Below, piece after piece: positions 51,962-62,985 of a stretch of 64,000 nt of DNA (position 1 is the first letter of the stretch; each line of letters opens with the position of its first letter). Source of the stretch: Pseudomonas saliphila. GTDB lineage: Bacteria > Pseudomonadota > Gammaproteobacteria > Pseudomonadales > Pseudomonadaceae. The DNA lies in the NCBI RefSeq assembly GCF_008638345.1, contig NZ_VTVA01000006.1, forward strand, positions 131,366-195,365, read 5' to 3'. Made by a program: the position numbers and the translations under genes. The notes beneath the pieces were generated by a model that ran no database searches, had not been told where the DNA came from, and saw nothing but the letters and a program-made list of their open reading frames with translations.

Positions 51962-53236
51962 TTACTTCTCCGGGTAGTCCCGTTGGAGCGCGCCGGTGTA
52001 CAGCTGGCGCGGACGGCCGATCTTGTACGGCATGCTGATCATCTCATTCCAGTGAGCGATCCAGCCTGGCGTGCGGCCTGTAGCAAATATTACGGTGAAC
52101 ATCTCGGTAGGAATGCCGATGGCCTTGAGAATGATGCCGGAATAAAAGTCTACGTTCGGGTACAGGTTCCGCTCGACGAAGTAGGGATCGGTGAGCGCAA
52201 TTTCTTCCAGCTTCATCGCCAGCTCGAGCTGCGGATCGTTGATGCCGAGTTCGCCGAGAACTTCGTCGCAGGTCTGCTTCATGACCTTGGCGCGCGGGTC
52301 AAAGTTCTTGTAAACGCGATGGCCGAAGCCCATCAGCTTGAACGGGTCGTCCTTGTCTTTGGCCTTGTCGACATACTTATCGATATTGGAGACGTCACCG
52401 ATTTCGTCCAGCATCCTCAGGACGGCCTCGTTGGCGCCACCGTGTGCTGGACCCCACAGAGCGGCAATGCCGGCTGCGATACAGGCGAAGGGGTTGGCGC
52501 CGGAGGAGCCGGCCAGGCGTACGGTAGAAGTTGAAGCGTTCTGTTCATGGTCTGCGTGCAACACAAACACCCGGTCCATTGCCTTGGCCAGGATCGGACT
52601 GATCTTCTTCTCTTCACATGGCGTGTTGAACATCATGTGCAGGAAGTTTTCCGAGTAGGACAGATCGTTGCGCGGGAACATGAACGGCTGGCCAACCGAG
52701 TATTTGTACACCATCGCCGCCAGGGTAGGCATCTTGGCAATCAGGCGGATCGCCGAAATTTCCCGATGATGGGCGTCGTTAATGTCGAGTGAGTCGTGAT
52801 AAAAAGCAGACAGTGCGCCTATTACGCCACACATGATCGCCATCGGATGCGCGTCACGACGGAAGCCGTTAAAGAAGTGCGACAGCTGCTCATGCACCAT
52901 GGTGTGGCGCTTGATGGTGGTGTCAAAGGCGTGCTTCTCTTCGTCCGTTGGAAGCTCGCCCTTCAGCAGTAAAAAGCAGGTCTCGAGGAAATCGGATTTC
53001 TCGGCCAATTGCTCGATCGGGTATCCCCGATGCAACAAAATCCCTTTGTCGCCATCAATGTAGGTGATCTTTGATTCACAGGATGATGTGGCCATGAAGC
53101 CGGGATCAAACGTAAAGACCCCTTCCGCCGTCAAACCGCGTACGTCGACCACATCTGGGCCTAGGGTGCCAGAGTAAACTGGCAGATCGATGGGGGCAGC
53201 GCCCTCGATGATCAATTGCGCCTTTTTATCAGCCAT
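51962..53236 (-). CDS. gltA: Citrate synthase, type II
   Basis: The protein is 424 residues from ATG 53236 ([28 protein letters not shown] just upstream); a longer frame to 53275 would enter the 5' UTR. Active-site blocks are [20 protein letters not shown] and [14 protein letters not shown] (catalytic His residues), with the late RPRQLYTGA. It condenses acetyl-CoA and oxaloacetate. It is divergent from sdhC, the conserved Pseudomonas arrangement, with a consensus promoter at 53290-53317. Confidence 0.97.
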   Translation of the reverse strand: MADKKAQLIIEGAAPIDLPVYSGTLGPDVVDVRGLTAEGVFTFDPGFMATSSCESKITYIDGDKGILLHRGYPIEQLAEKSDFLETCFLLLKGELPTDEEKHAFDTTIKRHTMVHEQLSHFFNGFRRDAHPMAIMCGVIGALSAFYHDSLDINDAHHREISAIRLIAKMPTLAAMVYKYSVGQPFMFPRNDLSYSENFLHMMFNTPCEEKKISPILAKAMDRVFVLHADHEQNASTSTVRLAGSSGANPFACIAAGIAALWGPAHGGANEAVLRMLDEIGDVSNIDKYVDKAKDKDDPFKLMGFGHRVYKNFDPRAKVMKQTCDEVLGELGINDPQLELAMKLEEIALTDPYFVERNLYPNVDFYSGIILKAIGIPTEMFTVIFATGRTPGWIAHWNEMISMPYKIGRPRQLYTGALQRDYPEK

Positions 53237-53289
53237 GAGGCCTCCTGTTTGATGGTATCGAAAGTGTGCCCCCACGCAGGGCCCGCATC

Positions 53290-53317
53290 ACTATAAGGTC
53301 ATAATCCTGTTTGTCAA
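53290..53317 (-). promoter_or_regulatory. Probable sigma-70 promoter of gltA
   Basis: On the minus strand a consensus -35 TTGACA (53317-53312) is followed after 16 bp by TATAGT (53295-53290). The -10 lies 53 nt upstream of the gltA start codon. The rest of the 349-bp gltA-sdhC interval shows no gene. Confidence 0.7.
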
Positions 53318-53585
53318 TTATGCGGATAGCGAATGGTTATAGGCGCGATTTAGGCAGTCAATAGGCTGCCAGATCCCTGATGTTCAGCGCATGAGATGGC
53401 TTGAGGATGCCTGCCTGGAAGAGTGTATCGGATTGTAATCAAGGGCCTGAGTCTCTATACTCCTTGTCCGGAAAAGCGGCCCATTAGCCTTCTGCCTGTC
53501 CCGGCGAGGCTGCCTGATATGGGCGCTTGGGTACCCACGCGAGTGCGCCTTCCTATAATCCAGCCCTGCCCACAGGGCCATGAGT

Positions 53586-53972
53586 GTGAATATAGCCGTG
53601 AATAGCAAAAGACCTGTCAATTTAGACCTCAGGACCATCAAACTTCCTGTCACTGCCTACACATCTATTGCTCACCGTATCTCGGGCATCATTCTGTTCA
53701 TCGCCATAGCAGGTTTGCTGTGGATGCTGGACAGCTCTCTGAGATCTGAAAGCGGATTCGAGCATGTTCAGGATGTATTCGAGAACCCATTAGTCAAGTT
53801 CATCACCTGGGGCGTCGTATCCGCTCTGCTGTATCACCTGGTGGCTGGCATACGCCACCTGGTAATGGATGCTGGCATCGGTGAAGGGCTTGAAAGTGGC
53901 AAGCGTGGCGCACAGGCGGTCATCGTCATCGCCGCCGTTCTGATTGTTCTTCTGGGAGTATGGATATGGTAA
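53586..53972 (+). CDS. sdhC: Succinate dehydrogenase cytochrome b556 subunit
   Basis: The protein is 128 residues from GTG 53586 (AGGG 8 nt upstream), giving the N terminus M-N-I-A-V-N-S before KRPVNLDLRTIKLPVTAY. ATG 53580 and GTG 53598 are alternatives. Three membrane helices are visible, with the heme-ligand region LLYHLVAGIRHLVMD. It anchors the complex II catalytic subunits and binds heme and quinone together with SdhD. The gene ends inside the start of sdhD. Confidence 0.94.
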   Translation: MNIAVNSKRPVNLDLRTIKLPVTAYTSIAHRISGIILFIAIAGLLWMLDSSLRSESGFEHVQDVFENPLVKFITWGVVSALLYHLVAGIRHLVMDAGIGEGLESGKRGAQAVIVIAAVLIVLLGVWIW

Positions 53973-54334
53973 CCAACGTCACCAACCTGTCGCGCAGCGG
54001 CCTGTATGATTGGATGGCGCAGCGTGTTTCTGCAGTGGTACTGGCTGTTTACACTCTGTTTCTGCTCGGTTACCTGATCGCCAATCCTGGCCTGTCCTAT
54101 GAACAATGGCATGGCCTGTTCAGCCAGAACTGGATGCGCATCTTCAGTCTGCTGACGCTGGTTGCTCTGAGTGTGCACGCCTGGGTCGGAATGTGGACGA
54201 TTTCTACTGACTATCTCACCTCGATGGCGCTGGGCAAGTCCGCCACCGTTGTTCGCTTCCTCTTCCAGACTGTTTGCGGGCTGGCAATGTTTGTCCTGTT
54301 CGTCTGGGGCGTCCAGATTCTTTGGGGTTTATAA
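53966..54334 (+). CDS. sdhD: Succinate dehydrogenase membrane anchor subunit
   Basis: The protein is 122 residues from ATG 53966 (GGAG 8 nt upstream; ATG 53960 would add two). It has three membrane helices, with SVHAWVGMWTISTDY containing the expected heme His and quinone-site residues. It overlaps the sdhC stop (ATGGTAA) and ends directly at the sdhA start. Confidence 0.94.
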   Translation: MVTNVTNLSRSGLYDWMAQRVSAVVLAVYTLFLLGYLIANPGLSYEQWHGLFSQNWMRIFSLLTLVALSVHAWVGMWTISTDYLTSMALGKSATVVRFLFQTVCGLAMFVLFVWGVQILWGL

Positions 54335-56107
54335 ATGGCTAATATTCGTACACTGACTTTTGATGCCATCATTGTGGGTGGCGGTGGTGCCGGTATGCGC
54401 GCGGCACTGCAACTGGCTCAAGGTGGTCACAAGACCGCTGTTGTCACCAAAGTATTCCCGACCCGTTCGCACACGGTATCCGCCCAGGGCGGCATTACCT
54501 GCGCGATCGCCTCGGCAGATCCGAACGATGACTGGCGCTGGCACATGTATGACACTGTCAAGGGCTCCGATTACATCGGTGACCAGGACGCTATCGAATA
54601 CATGTGTTCCGTAGGACCCGAAACGGTGTTCGAGCTTGAGCATATGGGCCTGCCGTTTTCCCGTACCGAGCAGGGCCGCATCTATCAGCGTCCGTTCGGC
54701 GGTCAGTCCAAAGGTCCGGATAACCCGACTCAGGCTGCTCGTACCTGCGCCGCCGCTGACCGGACTGGTCACGCGTTGCTGCATACGCTGTATCAGAACA
54801 ACATCAAGCATGACACTACCTTCCTTAATGAATGGTATGCGGTGGATCTGGTCAAGAACCAGGACGGCGTGGTTGTCGGTGTCATCGCTATTTGTATCGA
54901 AACCGGTGAAACCGTTTACATCCGCGCCAAGGCAACCGTATTGGCCACCGGTGGAGCGGGGCGCATCTATGCCTCCACTACCAACGCGCTGATCAATACA
55001 GGCGATGGCGTCGGCATGGCGTTGCGCGCAGGCGTGCCGGTTCAGGATATTGAAATGTGGCAGTTCCACCCCACCGGTATTGCTGGCGCGGGTACGCTGG
55101 TCACCGAAGGTTGCCGTGGTGAGGGTGGATACCTGATCAACAAGCATGGCGAGCGGTTCATGGAGCGCTATGCGCCGAACGCCAAAGACCTTGCAGGCCG
55201 TGACGTCGTCGCGCGTTCGATGGTCAAGGAAATCCTTGCCGGTAACGGCTGTGGTCCGGATGGCGATCACGTGATGCTTAAGCTTGATCACCTGGGCGAA
55301 GAGGTTCTGCACAGCCGTCTGCCTGGGATCTGTGAGCTCTCCAAGACCTTCGCTCACGTTGATCCTGTAACCGCACCGATTCCTGTGGTGCCGACCTGTC
55401 ACTACATGATGGGCGGGGTTCCCACCAACATTCATGGCCAGGCGTTGACCCAGGATGCCCAGGGCAATGACAAGATTATCGACGGTCTGTTTGCCGTGGG
55501 TGAAGTGGCGTGCGTATCGGTTCACGGTGCCAACCGTCTGGGCGGCAACTCGCTCCTTGATCTGGTGGTGTTCGGCCGTGCGGCTGGTCTGCACCTGGAA
55601 AGCGCACTGAAGGAAGGTATCGAGCACCGCGGCGCTTCGGAGTCCGACATCGAAACCTCCCTAGCACGCTTGTCCGGTCTGAACGAACGCACCACTGGCG
55701 AGGATGTAGCACCGCTGCGTAAAGAACTGCAGAACTGCATGCAGAACTATTTCGGTGTGTTCCGTACCGGCGAGTTCATGCAGAAAGGCATCAAGCAGCT
55801 AGCCGATCTGCGCGAGCGTATCGCCAACGTCAAGATCGATGACAAGAGCCAGGCGTTCAACACTGCCCGGATCGAAGCCCTCGAACTGCAGAACCTGCTG
55901 GAAGTCGCTGAGGCCACTGCTATCGCCGCTGAGACGCGCACTGAGAGCCGTGGGGCCCACGCACGCGAAGATTACGAGGACCGGGACGACGTGAACTGGT
56001 TGTGTCACAGCCTGTACATGCCCGAGACCAAGGAACTGCGCAAGCGTGCGGTGAATTTCTCACCAAAGACAGTGCCGACCTTCGAGCCTAAAGTGCGTAC
56101 TTATTAA
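54335..56107 (+). CDS. sdhA: Succinate dehydrogenase flavoprotein subunit
   Basis: The 590-residue protein has the FAD motif [14 protein letters not shown] and the covalent-FAD histidine H46 in [11 protein letters not shown]. Substrate-site blocks are [20 protein letters not shown] and [13 protein letters not shown]. It oxidises succinate to fumarate on the cytosolic side of complex II. The start abuts the sdhD stop. Length is normal. Confidence 0.98.
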   Translation: MANIRTLTFDAIIVGGGGAGMRAALQLAQGGHKTAVVTKVFPTRSHTVSAQGGITCAIASADPNDDWRWHMYDTVKGSDYIGDQDAIEYMCSVGPETVFELEHMGLPFSRTEQGRIYQRPFGGQSKGPDNPTQAARTCAAADRTGHALLHTLYQNNIKHDTTFLNEWYAVDLVKNQDGVVVGVIAICIETGETVYIRAKATVLATGGAGRIYASTTNALINTGDGVGMALRAGVPVQDIEMWQFHPTGIAGAGTLVTEGCRGEGGYLINKHGERFMERYAPNAKDLAGRDVVARSMVKEILAGNGCGPDGDHVMLKLDHLGEEVLHSRLPGICELSKTFAHVDPVTAPIPVVPTCHYMMGGVPTNIHGQALTQDAQGNDKIIDGLFAVGEVACVSVHGANRLGGNSLLDLVVFGRAAGLHLESALKEGIEHRGASESDIETSLARLSGLNERTTGEDVAPLRKELQNCMQNYFGVFRTGEFMQKGIKQLADLRERIANVKIDDKSQAFNTARIEALELQNLLEVAEATAIAAETRTESRGAHAREDYEDRDDVNWLCHSLYMPETKELRKRAVNFSPKTVPTFEPKVRTY

Positions 56108-56118
56108 GGGTGACCGAT

Positions 56119-56823
56119 ATGTTGAAAGTAAGCGTCTACCGTTATAACCCCGAGAGCGACAACGCTCCCTATATGCAGGATTTCCAGATCGACACCGGTG
56201 GCAAGGACATCATGGTTCTTGACGTACTGGCGCTGGTCAAGGAGCAGGACGTGGGTATGGCTTACCGTCGCTCCTGCCGTGAGGGTGTTTGTGGTTCAGA
56301 CGGGATGAACATCAACGGAAAAAACGGCCTGGCCTGTATTACTCCGTTGTCGGATGTCGTGAAGAACAACAAGCTGGTTTTACGTCCTTTGCCTGGTTTG
56401 CCGGTAATACGTGACCTGGTCGTGGATATGAGCATCTTCTATAAGCAATACGAGAAGGTTCAGCCGTATTTGCAGAATGACACGCCGGCGCCAGCTATTG
56501 AGCGCCTGCAATCGCCTGAAGAGCGCGCGAAGCTGGATGGCCTGTACGAGTGTATTCTCTGTGCATGCTGCTCCAGTTCCTGCCCTTCGTTCTGGTGGAA
56601 CCCGGACAAATTTATTGGTCCTGCTGGTCTGCTCCAGGCTTACCGCTTTTTGGCGGACAGCCGCGACAACAAGACCGATGAGCGTCTGGCTTCTCTGGAT
56701 GATCCGTTCAGCGTGTTTCGCTGCCGCGGCATCATGAACTGCGTAAATGTATGCCCGAAGGGTCTGAATCCGACCCGCGCTATTGGCCACATCCGCAACA
56801 TGCTGTTGCAAAGCGGTATTTGA
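56119..56823 (+). CDS. sdhB: Succinate dehydrogenase iron-sulfur subunit
   Basis: The protein is 234 residues from ATG 56119 (AAGGG 8 nt upstream; GTG 56110 is less likely). The [2Fe-2S] ligands lie in SCREGVCGSDGMNINGKNGLAC, and the [4Fe-4S] and [3Fe-4S] ligands in CILCACCSSSCPS and CRGIMNCVNVCPKG. It passes electrons from SdhA to quinone at the membrane anchor. Confidence 0.97.
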   Translation: MLKVSVYRYNPESDNAPYMQDFQIDTGGKDIMVLDVLALVKEQDVGMAYRRSCREGVCGSDGMNINGKNGLACITPLSDVVKNNKLVLRPLPGLPVIRDLVVDMSIFYKQYEKVQPYLQNDTPAPAIERLQSPEERAKLDGLYECILCACCSSSCPSFWWNPDKFIGPAGLLQAYRFLADSRDNKTDERLASLDDPFSVFRCRGIMNCVNVCPKGLNPTRAIGHIRNMLLQSGI

Positions 56824-57126
56824 TTGGCGTGATTCTGCATTAAGGTTGGCCTGTGCTGGCTCCTGCTATAGGGAGCCAGTCAGAATTAGTCGAGCCGCAG
56901 CCCACAAAGCCGCGGTTTGTAATACCTATAAACCAACAGGGGCACTCGGGTAACACCCGAACTATCTGTCGGGGCCGGCAATTATTCCGGGCATCAGGAT
57001 GAGCAGAGCAGAGAGCGGCAGCGACACTGTCGAACGCTTTAATCATAGCCTGCACGGAAGGCAGTTTCTTATGCCGATTAATGGTCTTTGCGCCAGATGG
57101 TGTCCCCTTAAAGAGGGTGACCAAGC
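56824..57126 (+). other. 303-bp sdhB-sucA intercistronic region with one hairpin
   Basis: CTGGCTCC (56856-56863) pairs with GGAGCCAG (56872-56879) around an 8-nt loop and has no T-run, so it is more likely an mRNA processing or stability element than a terminator. No gene is seen in the rest. A separate promoter for sucA is possible but not recognisable. Confidence 0.5.
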
Positions 57127-59964
57127 ATGCCAGACAGCGAAATGCAGCAGCTGTGGAGCACGTCTCACTTATCCGGTGGGAATGCCTCCTATGTTGAAGA
57201 GCTCTATGAGCTCTATCTGCACGATCCGAACAGCGTAGCCGAGGAGTGGTGCAGTTATTTTCAGAAGCTGCCACAGATCAACGGACACGCCGCATCGGAT
57301 GTTTCCCATTCCACCATTCGCGAGCATTTTCAGAAGCTTGCGACCAGTAACCGCCGTCCCCAGGCGAGTGCCGGTGGCCAAGTCAGCAGTGAGCACGAGA
57401 AGAAGCAGGTTGATGTACTGCGCCTCATCCAGGCCTATCGGATGCGCGGTCACCAGGCCTCTCGTCTCGATCCGCTCGGCTTGTGGGTTCGGGACAATAT
57501 CGCTGACCTGACCTTCGACGATTACGCATTGACCGACGCCGATCTGGACACCGTGTTCCGCACGGGTGAACTGAAAATCGGCAAGGAAGAAGCCCCCCTC
57601 CGAGAAATCATTGAGGCGTTACAGTCGACTTACTGCTCGACTTTCGGCGCCGAATACATGCACATCGTCGACTCGGCCCAGCGTCGCTGGTTTCAGCAGC
57701 GACTGGAAACCGTGCGCGGTCGTCCACAGCACTCGGTGGAAAGCCGCAAGCACCTGCTTGAGCGTCTGACCGCTGCCGAAGGCCTTGAGAAGTACCTGGG
57801 TACCAAATATCCGGGTACCAAGCGTTTCGGCGCTGAAGGTGCCGAGAGCATGATTCCTCTGCTCGACGAAATCATCCAGCGTGCCGGTTCCTATGGCACG
57901 CAGGAGATCGTATTGGGAATGGCCCACCGCGGCCGTCTGAACGTATTGGTCAATACGCTTGGCAAAAACCCACGCGAGTTGTTCAACGAGTTCGAGGGCA
58001 AGACCAAGTTGGAGCTGGGCTCCGGCGACGTCAAATATCACCAGGGCTTCTCGTCCAACGTGATGACCTCCGGCGGTGAAGTGCATCTTGCACTGGCATT
58101 CAACCCCTCACACCTTGAGATCGTATCTCCGGTGGTCGAAGGGTCTGTGCGAGCGCGTCAGGACCGTCGCAAGGACACCACTGGCAACAAGGTGTTGCCG
58201 ATCAGTATTCACGGTGATGCGGCGTTCGCCGGCCAGGGCGTGGTCATGGAGACATTCCAGATGTCTCAGACCCGTGCCTTCAAGACCGGCGGCACCATCC
58301 ACCTCATTATTAACAACCAGGTCGGCTTTACGACCAGCCGTCAGGAAGACGCGCGCTCCACTGAGTACTCCACGGATGTGGCCAAGATGATCCAGGCCCC
58401 GATTCTTCACGTGAACGGTGACGATCCTGAAGCAGTCCTGTCTGTCACCCAGCTGGCTGTCGACTATCGCATGCAGTTCAAGCGCGACGTGGTTATCGAC
58501 CTGGTCTGCTATCGCCGTCGTGGTCACAACGAAGCGGACGAGCCTTCCGGCACCCAGCCGCTGATGTATTCAGTCATCAGCAAGCATCCGACCACGCGTG
58601 ATATTTACGCCGAGCGTCTAGTGCAAGCCGGTGTGCTGACTAGCGAAGATGTCGAGAGCATGATCGATGAATATCGGACCGCGCTGGACAATGGCGACCA
58701 CGTCGTCAAAAGTCTGGTCAAGGAGCCCGATAGCACCTCATTCGTCGACTGGGCACCCTATCTCGGGCACGTGTGGACAGCGCGCCACGACACGCGTTTC
58801 GATCTGAAGACCCTGCAGGATCTGGCCAATCAGCTCAATACCCTGCCTGATGGCCTGGTCGTGCAGCGTCAGACAGGCAAGATCATCGAAGACCGTCGCA
58901 AGATGGCCGCCAGCGGCCTGGCATTGAACTGGGGTTTCGCAGAGACCATGGCCTACGCCACGTTGCTGCATGAAGGACACCCGGTGCGCATTTCCGGTCA
59001 GGACGTTGGTCGCGGTACCTTCTCGCACCGTCATGCGGTGTTGCACAACCAGAAGGACGGGACCAGCTACGTTCCGTTGGCCAACCTGTCGGAAAACCAG
59101 CCGCGCTTCGATATCTATGACTCGCTGTTGTCGGAGGAGGCGGTGTTGGCCTTCGAGTACGGTTACGCAACCACTACTCCCAATGCACTGGTGATCTGGG
59201 AAGCACAGTTCGGTGACTTTGCCAACGGTGCCCAGGTGGTTATCGACCAGTTCATCTCCAGTGGGGAGCACAAGTGGGGCCGTCTGTGCGGGCTGACCAT
59301 GCTGCTGCCGCACGGTTATGAAGGGCAGGGTCCGGAGCACTCGTCTGCGCGTCTCGAACGTTTCCTGCAGCTCAGCGCCGAGCATAATATCCAGGTCTGT
59401 GTGCCGACCACGCCTGCGCAGATCTATCACCTATTGCGTCGCCAGGTGATTCGTCCGCTGCGCAAGCCTCTGATCGTGCTGACGCCGAAGTCACTGCTGC
59501 GTCACAAACTCGCGGTATCCAGCCTGGAAGACCTCTCCGAGGGTTCATTCCAGACGGTTGTCCCGGAGATTGACACGCTCGACCCTGCCAAGGTTGAGCG
59601 CGTCGTGATGTGTAGCGGCAAGGTTTACTACGATCTGCTGGAAAAACGTCGTGCCGAGGGTAATGAGACCGTGGCCATCGTGCGTATCGAGCAGCTGTAC
59701 CCGTTCCCCGAGGAAGACCTCGCCGAAGCGCTGGCGCCCTACCAGTCATTGAAGAAGGTCATCTGGTGTCAGGAAGAGCCGATGAACCAGGGCGCCTGGT
59801 ATTGCAGCCAGCATCATATGCGTCGGGTAATCGGCCAGCACAAGATCGACAACCTGTATCTGGACTACGCTGGACGGGAAGCCTCGGCTGCGCCCGCTGG
59901 TGGATATGCGTCCATGCATGCAGAACAACAGGCAAAACTCCTGCAAGACGCTTTCACCATCTAA
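57127..59964 (+). CDS. sucA: 2-oxoglutarate dehydrogenase E1 component
   Basis: The 945-residue thiamine-diphosphate enzyme has an N-terminal E2-binding segment (YVEELYELYLHDPNSVAEEW) and active-site blocks VLGMAHRGRLNVLVNTLGK, SIHGDAAFAGQGVVMET and RRGHNEADEPSGTQPLMY. The C-terminal transketolase part contains EQLYPFPEEDLAEAL. It decarboxylates 2-oxoglutarate and transfers succinyl to the SucB lipoyl group. GAGGGTGA precedes the ATG. Confidence 0.98.
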   Translation: MPDSEMQQLWSTSHLSGGNASYVEELYELYLHDPNSVAEEWCSYFQKLPQINGHAASDVSHSTIREHFQKLATSNRRPQASAGGQVSSEHEKKQVDVLRLIQAYRMRGHQASRLDPLGLWVRDNIADLTFDDYALTDADLDTVFRTGELKIGKEEAPLREIIEALQSTYCSTFGAEYMHIVDSAQRRWFQQRLETVRGRPQHSVESRKHLLERLTAAEGLEKYLGTKYPGTKRFGAEGAESMIPLLDEIIQRAGSYGTQEIVLGMAHRGRLNVLVNTLGKNPRELFNEFEGKTKLELGSGDVKYHQGFSSNVMTSGGEVHLALAFNPSHLEIVSPVVEGSVRARQDRRKDTTGNKVLPISIHGDAAFAGQGVVMETFQMSQTRAFKTGGTIHLIINNQVGFTTSRQEDARSTEYSTDVAKMIQAPILHVNGDDPEAVLSVTQLAVDYRMQFKRDVVIDLVCYRRRGHNEADEPSGTQPLMYSVISKHPTTRDIYAERLVQAGVLTSEDVESMIDEYRTALDNGDHVVKSLVKEPDSTSFVDWAPYLGHVWTARHDTRFDLKTLQDLANQLNTLPDGLVVQRQTGKIIEDRRKMAASGLALNWGFAETMAYATLLHEGHPVRISGQDVGRGTFSHRHAVLHNQKDGTSYVPLANLSENQPRFDIYDSLLSEEAVLAFEYGYATTTPNALVIWEAQFGDFANGAQVVIDQFISSGEHKWGRLCGLTMLLPHGYEGQGPEHSSARLERFLQLSAEHNIQVCVPTTPAQIYHLLRRQVIRPLRKPLIVLTPKSLLRHKLAVSSLEDLSEGSFQTVVPEIDTLDPAKVERVVMCSGKVYYDLLEKRRAEGNETVAIVRIEQLYPFPEEDLAEALAPYQSLKKVIWCQEEPMNQGAWYCSQHHMRRVIGQHKIDNLYLDYAGREASAAPAGGYASMHAEQQAKLLQDAFTI

Positions 59965-60001
59965 GCCGTTGCAGACACAACAGAATTGATAAGGATCGAC
60001 C

Positions 60002-61240
60002 ATGGCTATTGAAATCAAGGCCCCTACTTTCCCTGAATCGGTTGCCGACGGCACCGTGGCGACCTGGCACAAGCAGCCGGGTGATGCAGTTAAGCGCGAC
60101 GAGCTGATCGTTGATATCGAAACCGACAAAGTCGTACTGGAAGTACTGGCGGAAGCCGATGGCGTACTCGGAGACATCATCAAGGGCGAAGGCGAGACCG
60201 TGCTCAGCGCCGAGTTGCTTGGCACCTTGAACGAAGGTGCCGCCGCGTCAGCGCCTGCTGCCAAGGAAGCACCCAAGCAGGAAGCCTCCTCGGCAGCTGC
60301 ACCTGCTGCAGCTGAATCGGCTGACGACGCGATAATGGCACCTGCCGCACGCAAGCTGGCCGAAGAGAATGGGCTGAACGCTTCGCAGATTTCCGGCACC
60401 GGCAAGGGCGGGCGCATCACCAAGGAAGACGTGGTGAACGCCATCGAAGCCAAGAAAGCGGCTCCGGCCAAACCCGCTGCAGCACCTGCCAAGCCGGCGG
60501 CTGCCGCCTCCGGTGCCGAGGCGCTGGGAGAGGGTGATCGTGTTGAGAAACGCGTACCAATGACCCGCCTGCGCGCACGTATCGCCGAGCGTCTGGTGGA
60601 TGCCCAGTCGAGCATGGCGATGTTGACTACCTTTAATGAAGTTAACATGAAGCCGATCATGGATCTGCGCAAGAAGTACAAGGACCAGTTCGAGAAGAAA
60701 CACGACGGTGTACGTCTCGGCTTCATGTCGTTCTTCGTCAAGGCGGCCACCGAGGCGCTCAAGCGTTTTCCCGCGGTCAACGCGTCCCTTGATGGCAATG
60801 ACGTCGTCTATCACGGCTATCAGGATATCGGCGTTGCCGTATCCAGTGACCGTGGTCTGGTTGTACCTATCCTGCGCAACACTGAGCACATGGGGCTCGC
60901 ACAGATCGAAGGCACCATTGCCGACTACGGCCGCAAGGCGCGTGACGGCAAGCTGTCGATGGAAGAAATGACTGGCGGCACCTTCACCATTTCCAATGGT
61001 GGTGTGTTTGGTTCGCTGTTGTCCTCGCCGATCGTGAATCCGCCGCAGGCCGCGATTCTGGGCATGCACAAGATCCAGGAGCGTCCGATGGCCGTGAATG
61101 GACAGGTAGTCGTGCTGCCAATGATGTATCTGGCACTGTCCTACGATCACCGCCTGATCGACGGCAAGGAAGCGGTCAGCTTCCTGGTTGCCATCAAGGA
61201 TCTGCTGGAAGATCCAGCGCGCATTCTGCTGGAAATCTGA
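60002..61240 (+). CDS. sucB: 2-oxoglutarate dehydrogenase E2 (dihydrolipoyl succinyltransferase)
   Basis: The 412-residue protein has one N-terminal lipoyl domain with lipoyl-lysine K43 ([11 protein letters not shown]) and an Ala/Pro-rich linker (about 80-105). The peripheral-subunit-binding domain follows ([20 protein letters not shown]), then a second Ala/Pro linker and the catalytic domain ending in [12 protein letters not shown] (His383, Asp387). It is 37 nt after sucA. A single lipoyl domain is normal for SucB. Confidence 0.98.
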   Translation: MAIEIKAPTFPESVADGTVATWHKQPGDAVKRDELIVDIETDKVVLEVLAEADGVLGDIIKGEGETVLSAELLGTLNEGAAASAPAAKEAPKQEASSAAAPAAAESADDAIMAPAARKLAEENGLNASQISGTGKGGRITKEDVVNAIEAKKAAPAKPAAAPAKPAAAASGAEALGEGDRVEKRVPMTRLRARIAERLVDAQSSMAMLTTFNEVNMKPIMDLRKKYKDQFEKKHDGVRLGFMSFFVKAATEALKRFPAVNASLDGNDVVYHGYQDIGVAVSSDRGLVVPILRNTEHMGLAQIEGTIADYGRKARDGKLSMEEMTGGTFTISNGGVFGSLLSSPIVNPPQAAILGMHKIQERPMAVNGQVVVLPMMYLALSYDHRLIDGKEAVSFLVAIKDLLEDPARILLEI

Positions 61241-61305
61241 TTCAGTCAACGCGTTCAGTGTCGAGCGGCAAGCTGTCAGCGGGGATTGTGCCTGACAGCT
61301 TCTGA

Positions 61306-62769
<1,464 letters not shown>

Positions 62770-62784
62770 GATATCGCCCCTGTG

Positions 62785-62810
62785 ACCGGCGGGTCATAAA
62801 ATCCGCCGGT
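62785..62810 (+). repeat. Hairpin after lpd, before sucC
   Basis: ACCGGCGG (62785-62792) pairs with CCGCCGGT (62803-62810) around a 10-nt AT-rich loop. No T-run follows, so it is a possible attenuator or mRNA 3'-end stabiliser between the oxoglutarate dehydrogenase genes and sucCD. Confidence 0.5.
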
Positions 62811-62985
62811 TGCCTGGCCCTTATCTGCAAGCACAGGTCGAAGGATCGGCCAGTCACCTGCGGGTGATACCCAGACGATGAATCCTGTCGGATGAGAACG
62901 ATACATCGCCTGGCAAGGGTGACGGCGGTGCGGTCTGGCCGCTGCCATGAACGCAATTCCTACACGATCAAAACGGTAGACACGT

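Noticed and set aside
54329-55627. Long minus-strand frame (432 codons) opposite sdhA
   Set aside because: It is a shadow of the high-G+C sdhA gene; its translation shows no family pattern, and sdhA is certain.
59746-61249. Minus-strand frames of 333-350 codons opposite sucA/sucB
   Set aside because: They are low-complexity Ser/Ala- or Leu/Gly-rich shadows of the sucB Ala/Pro linkers.
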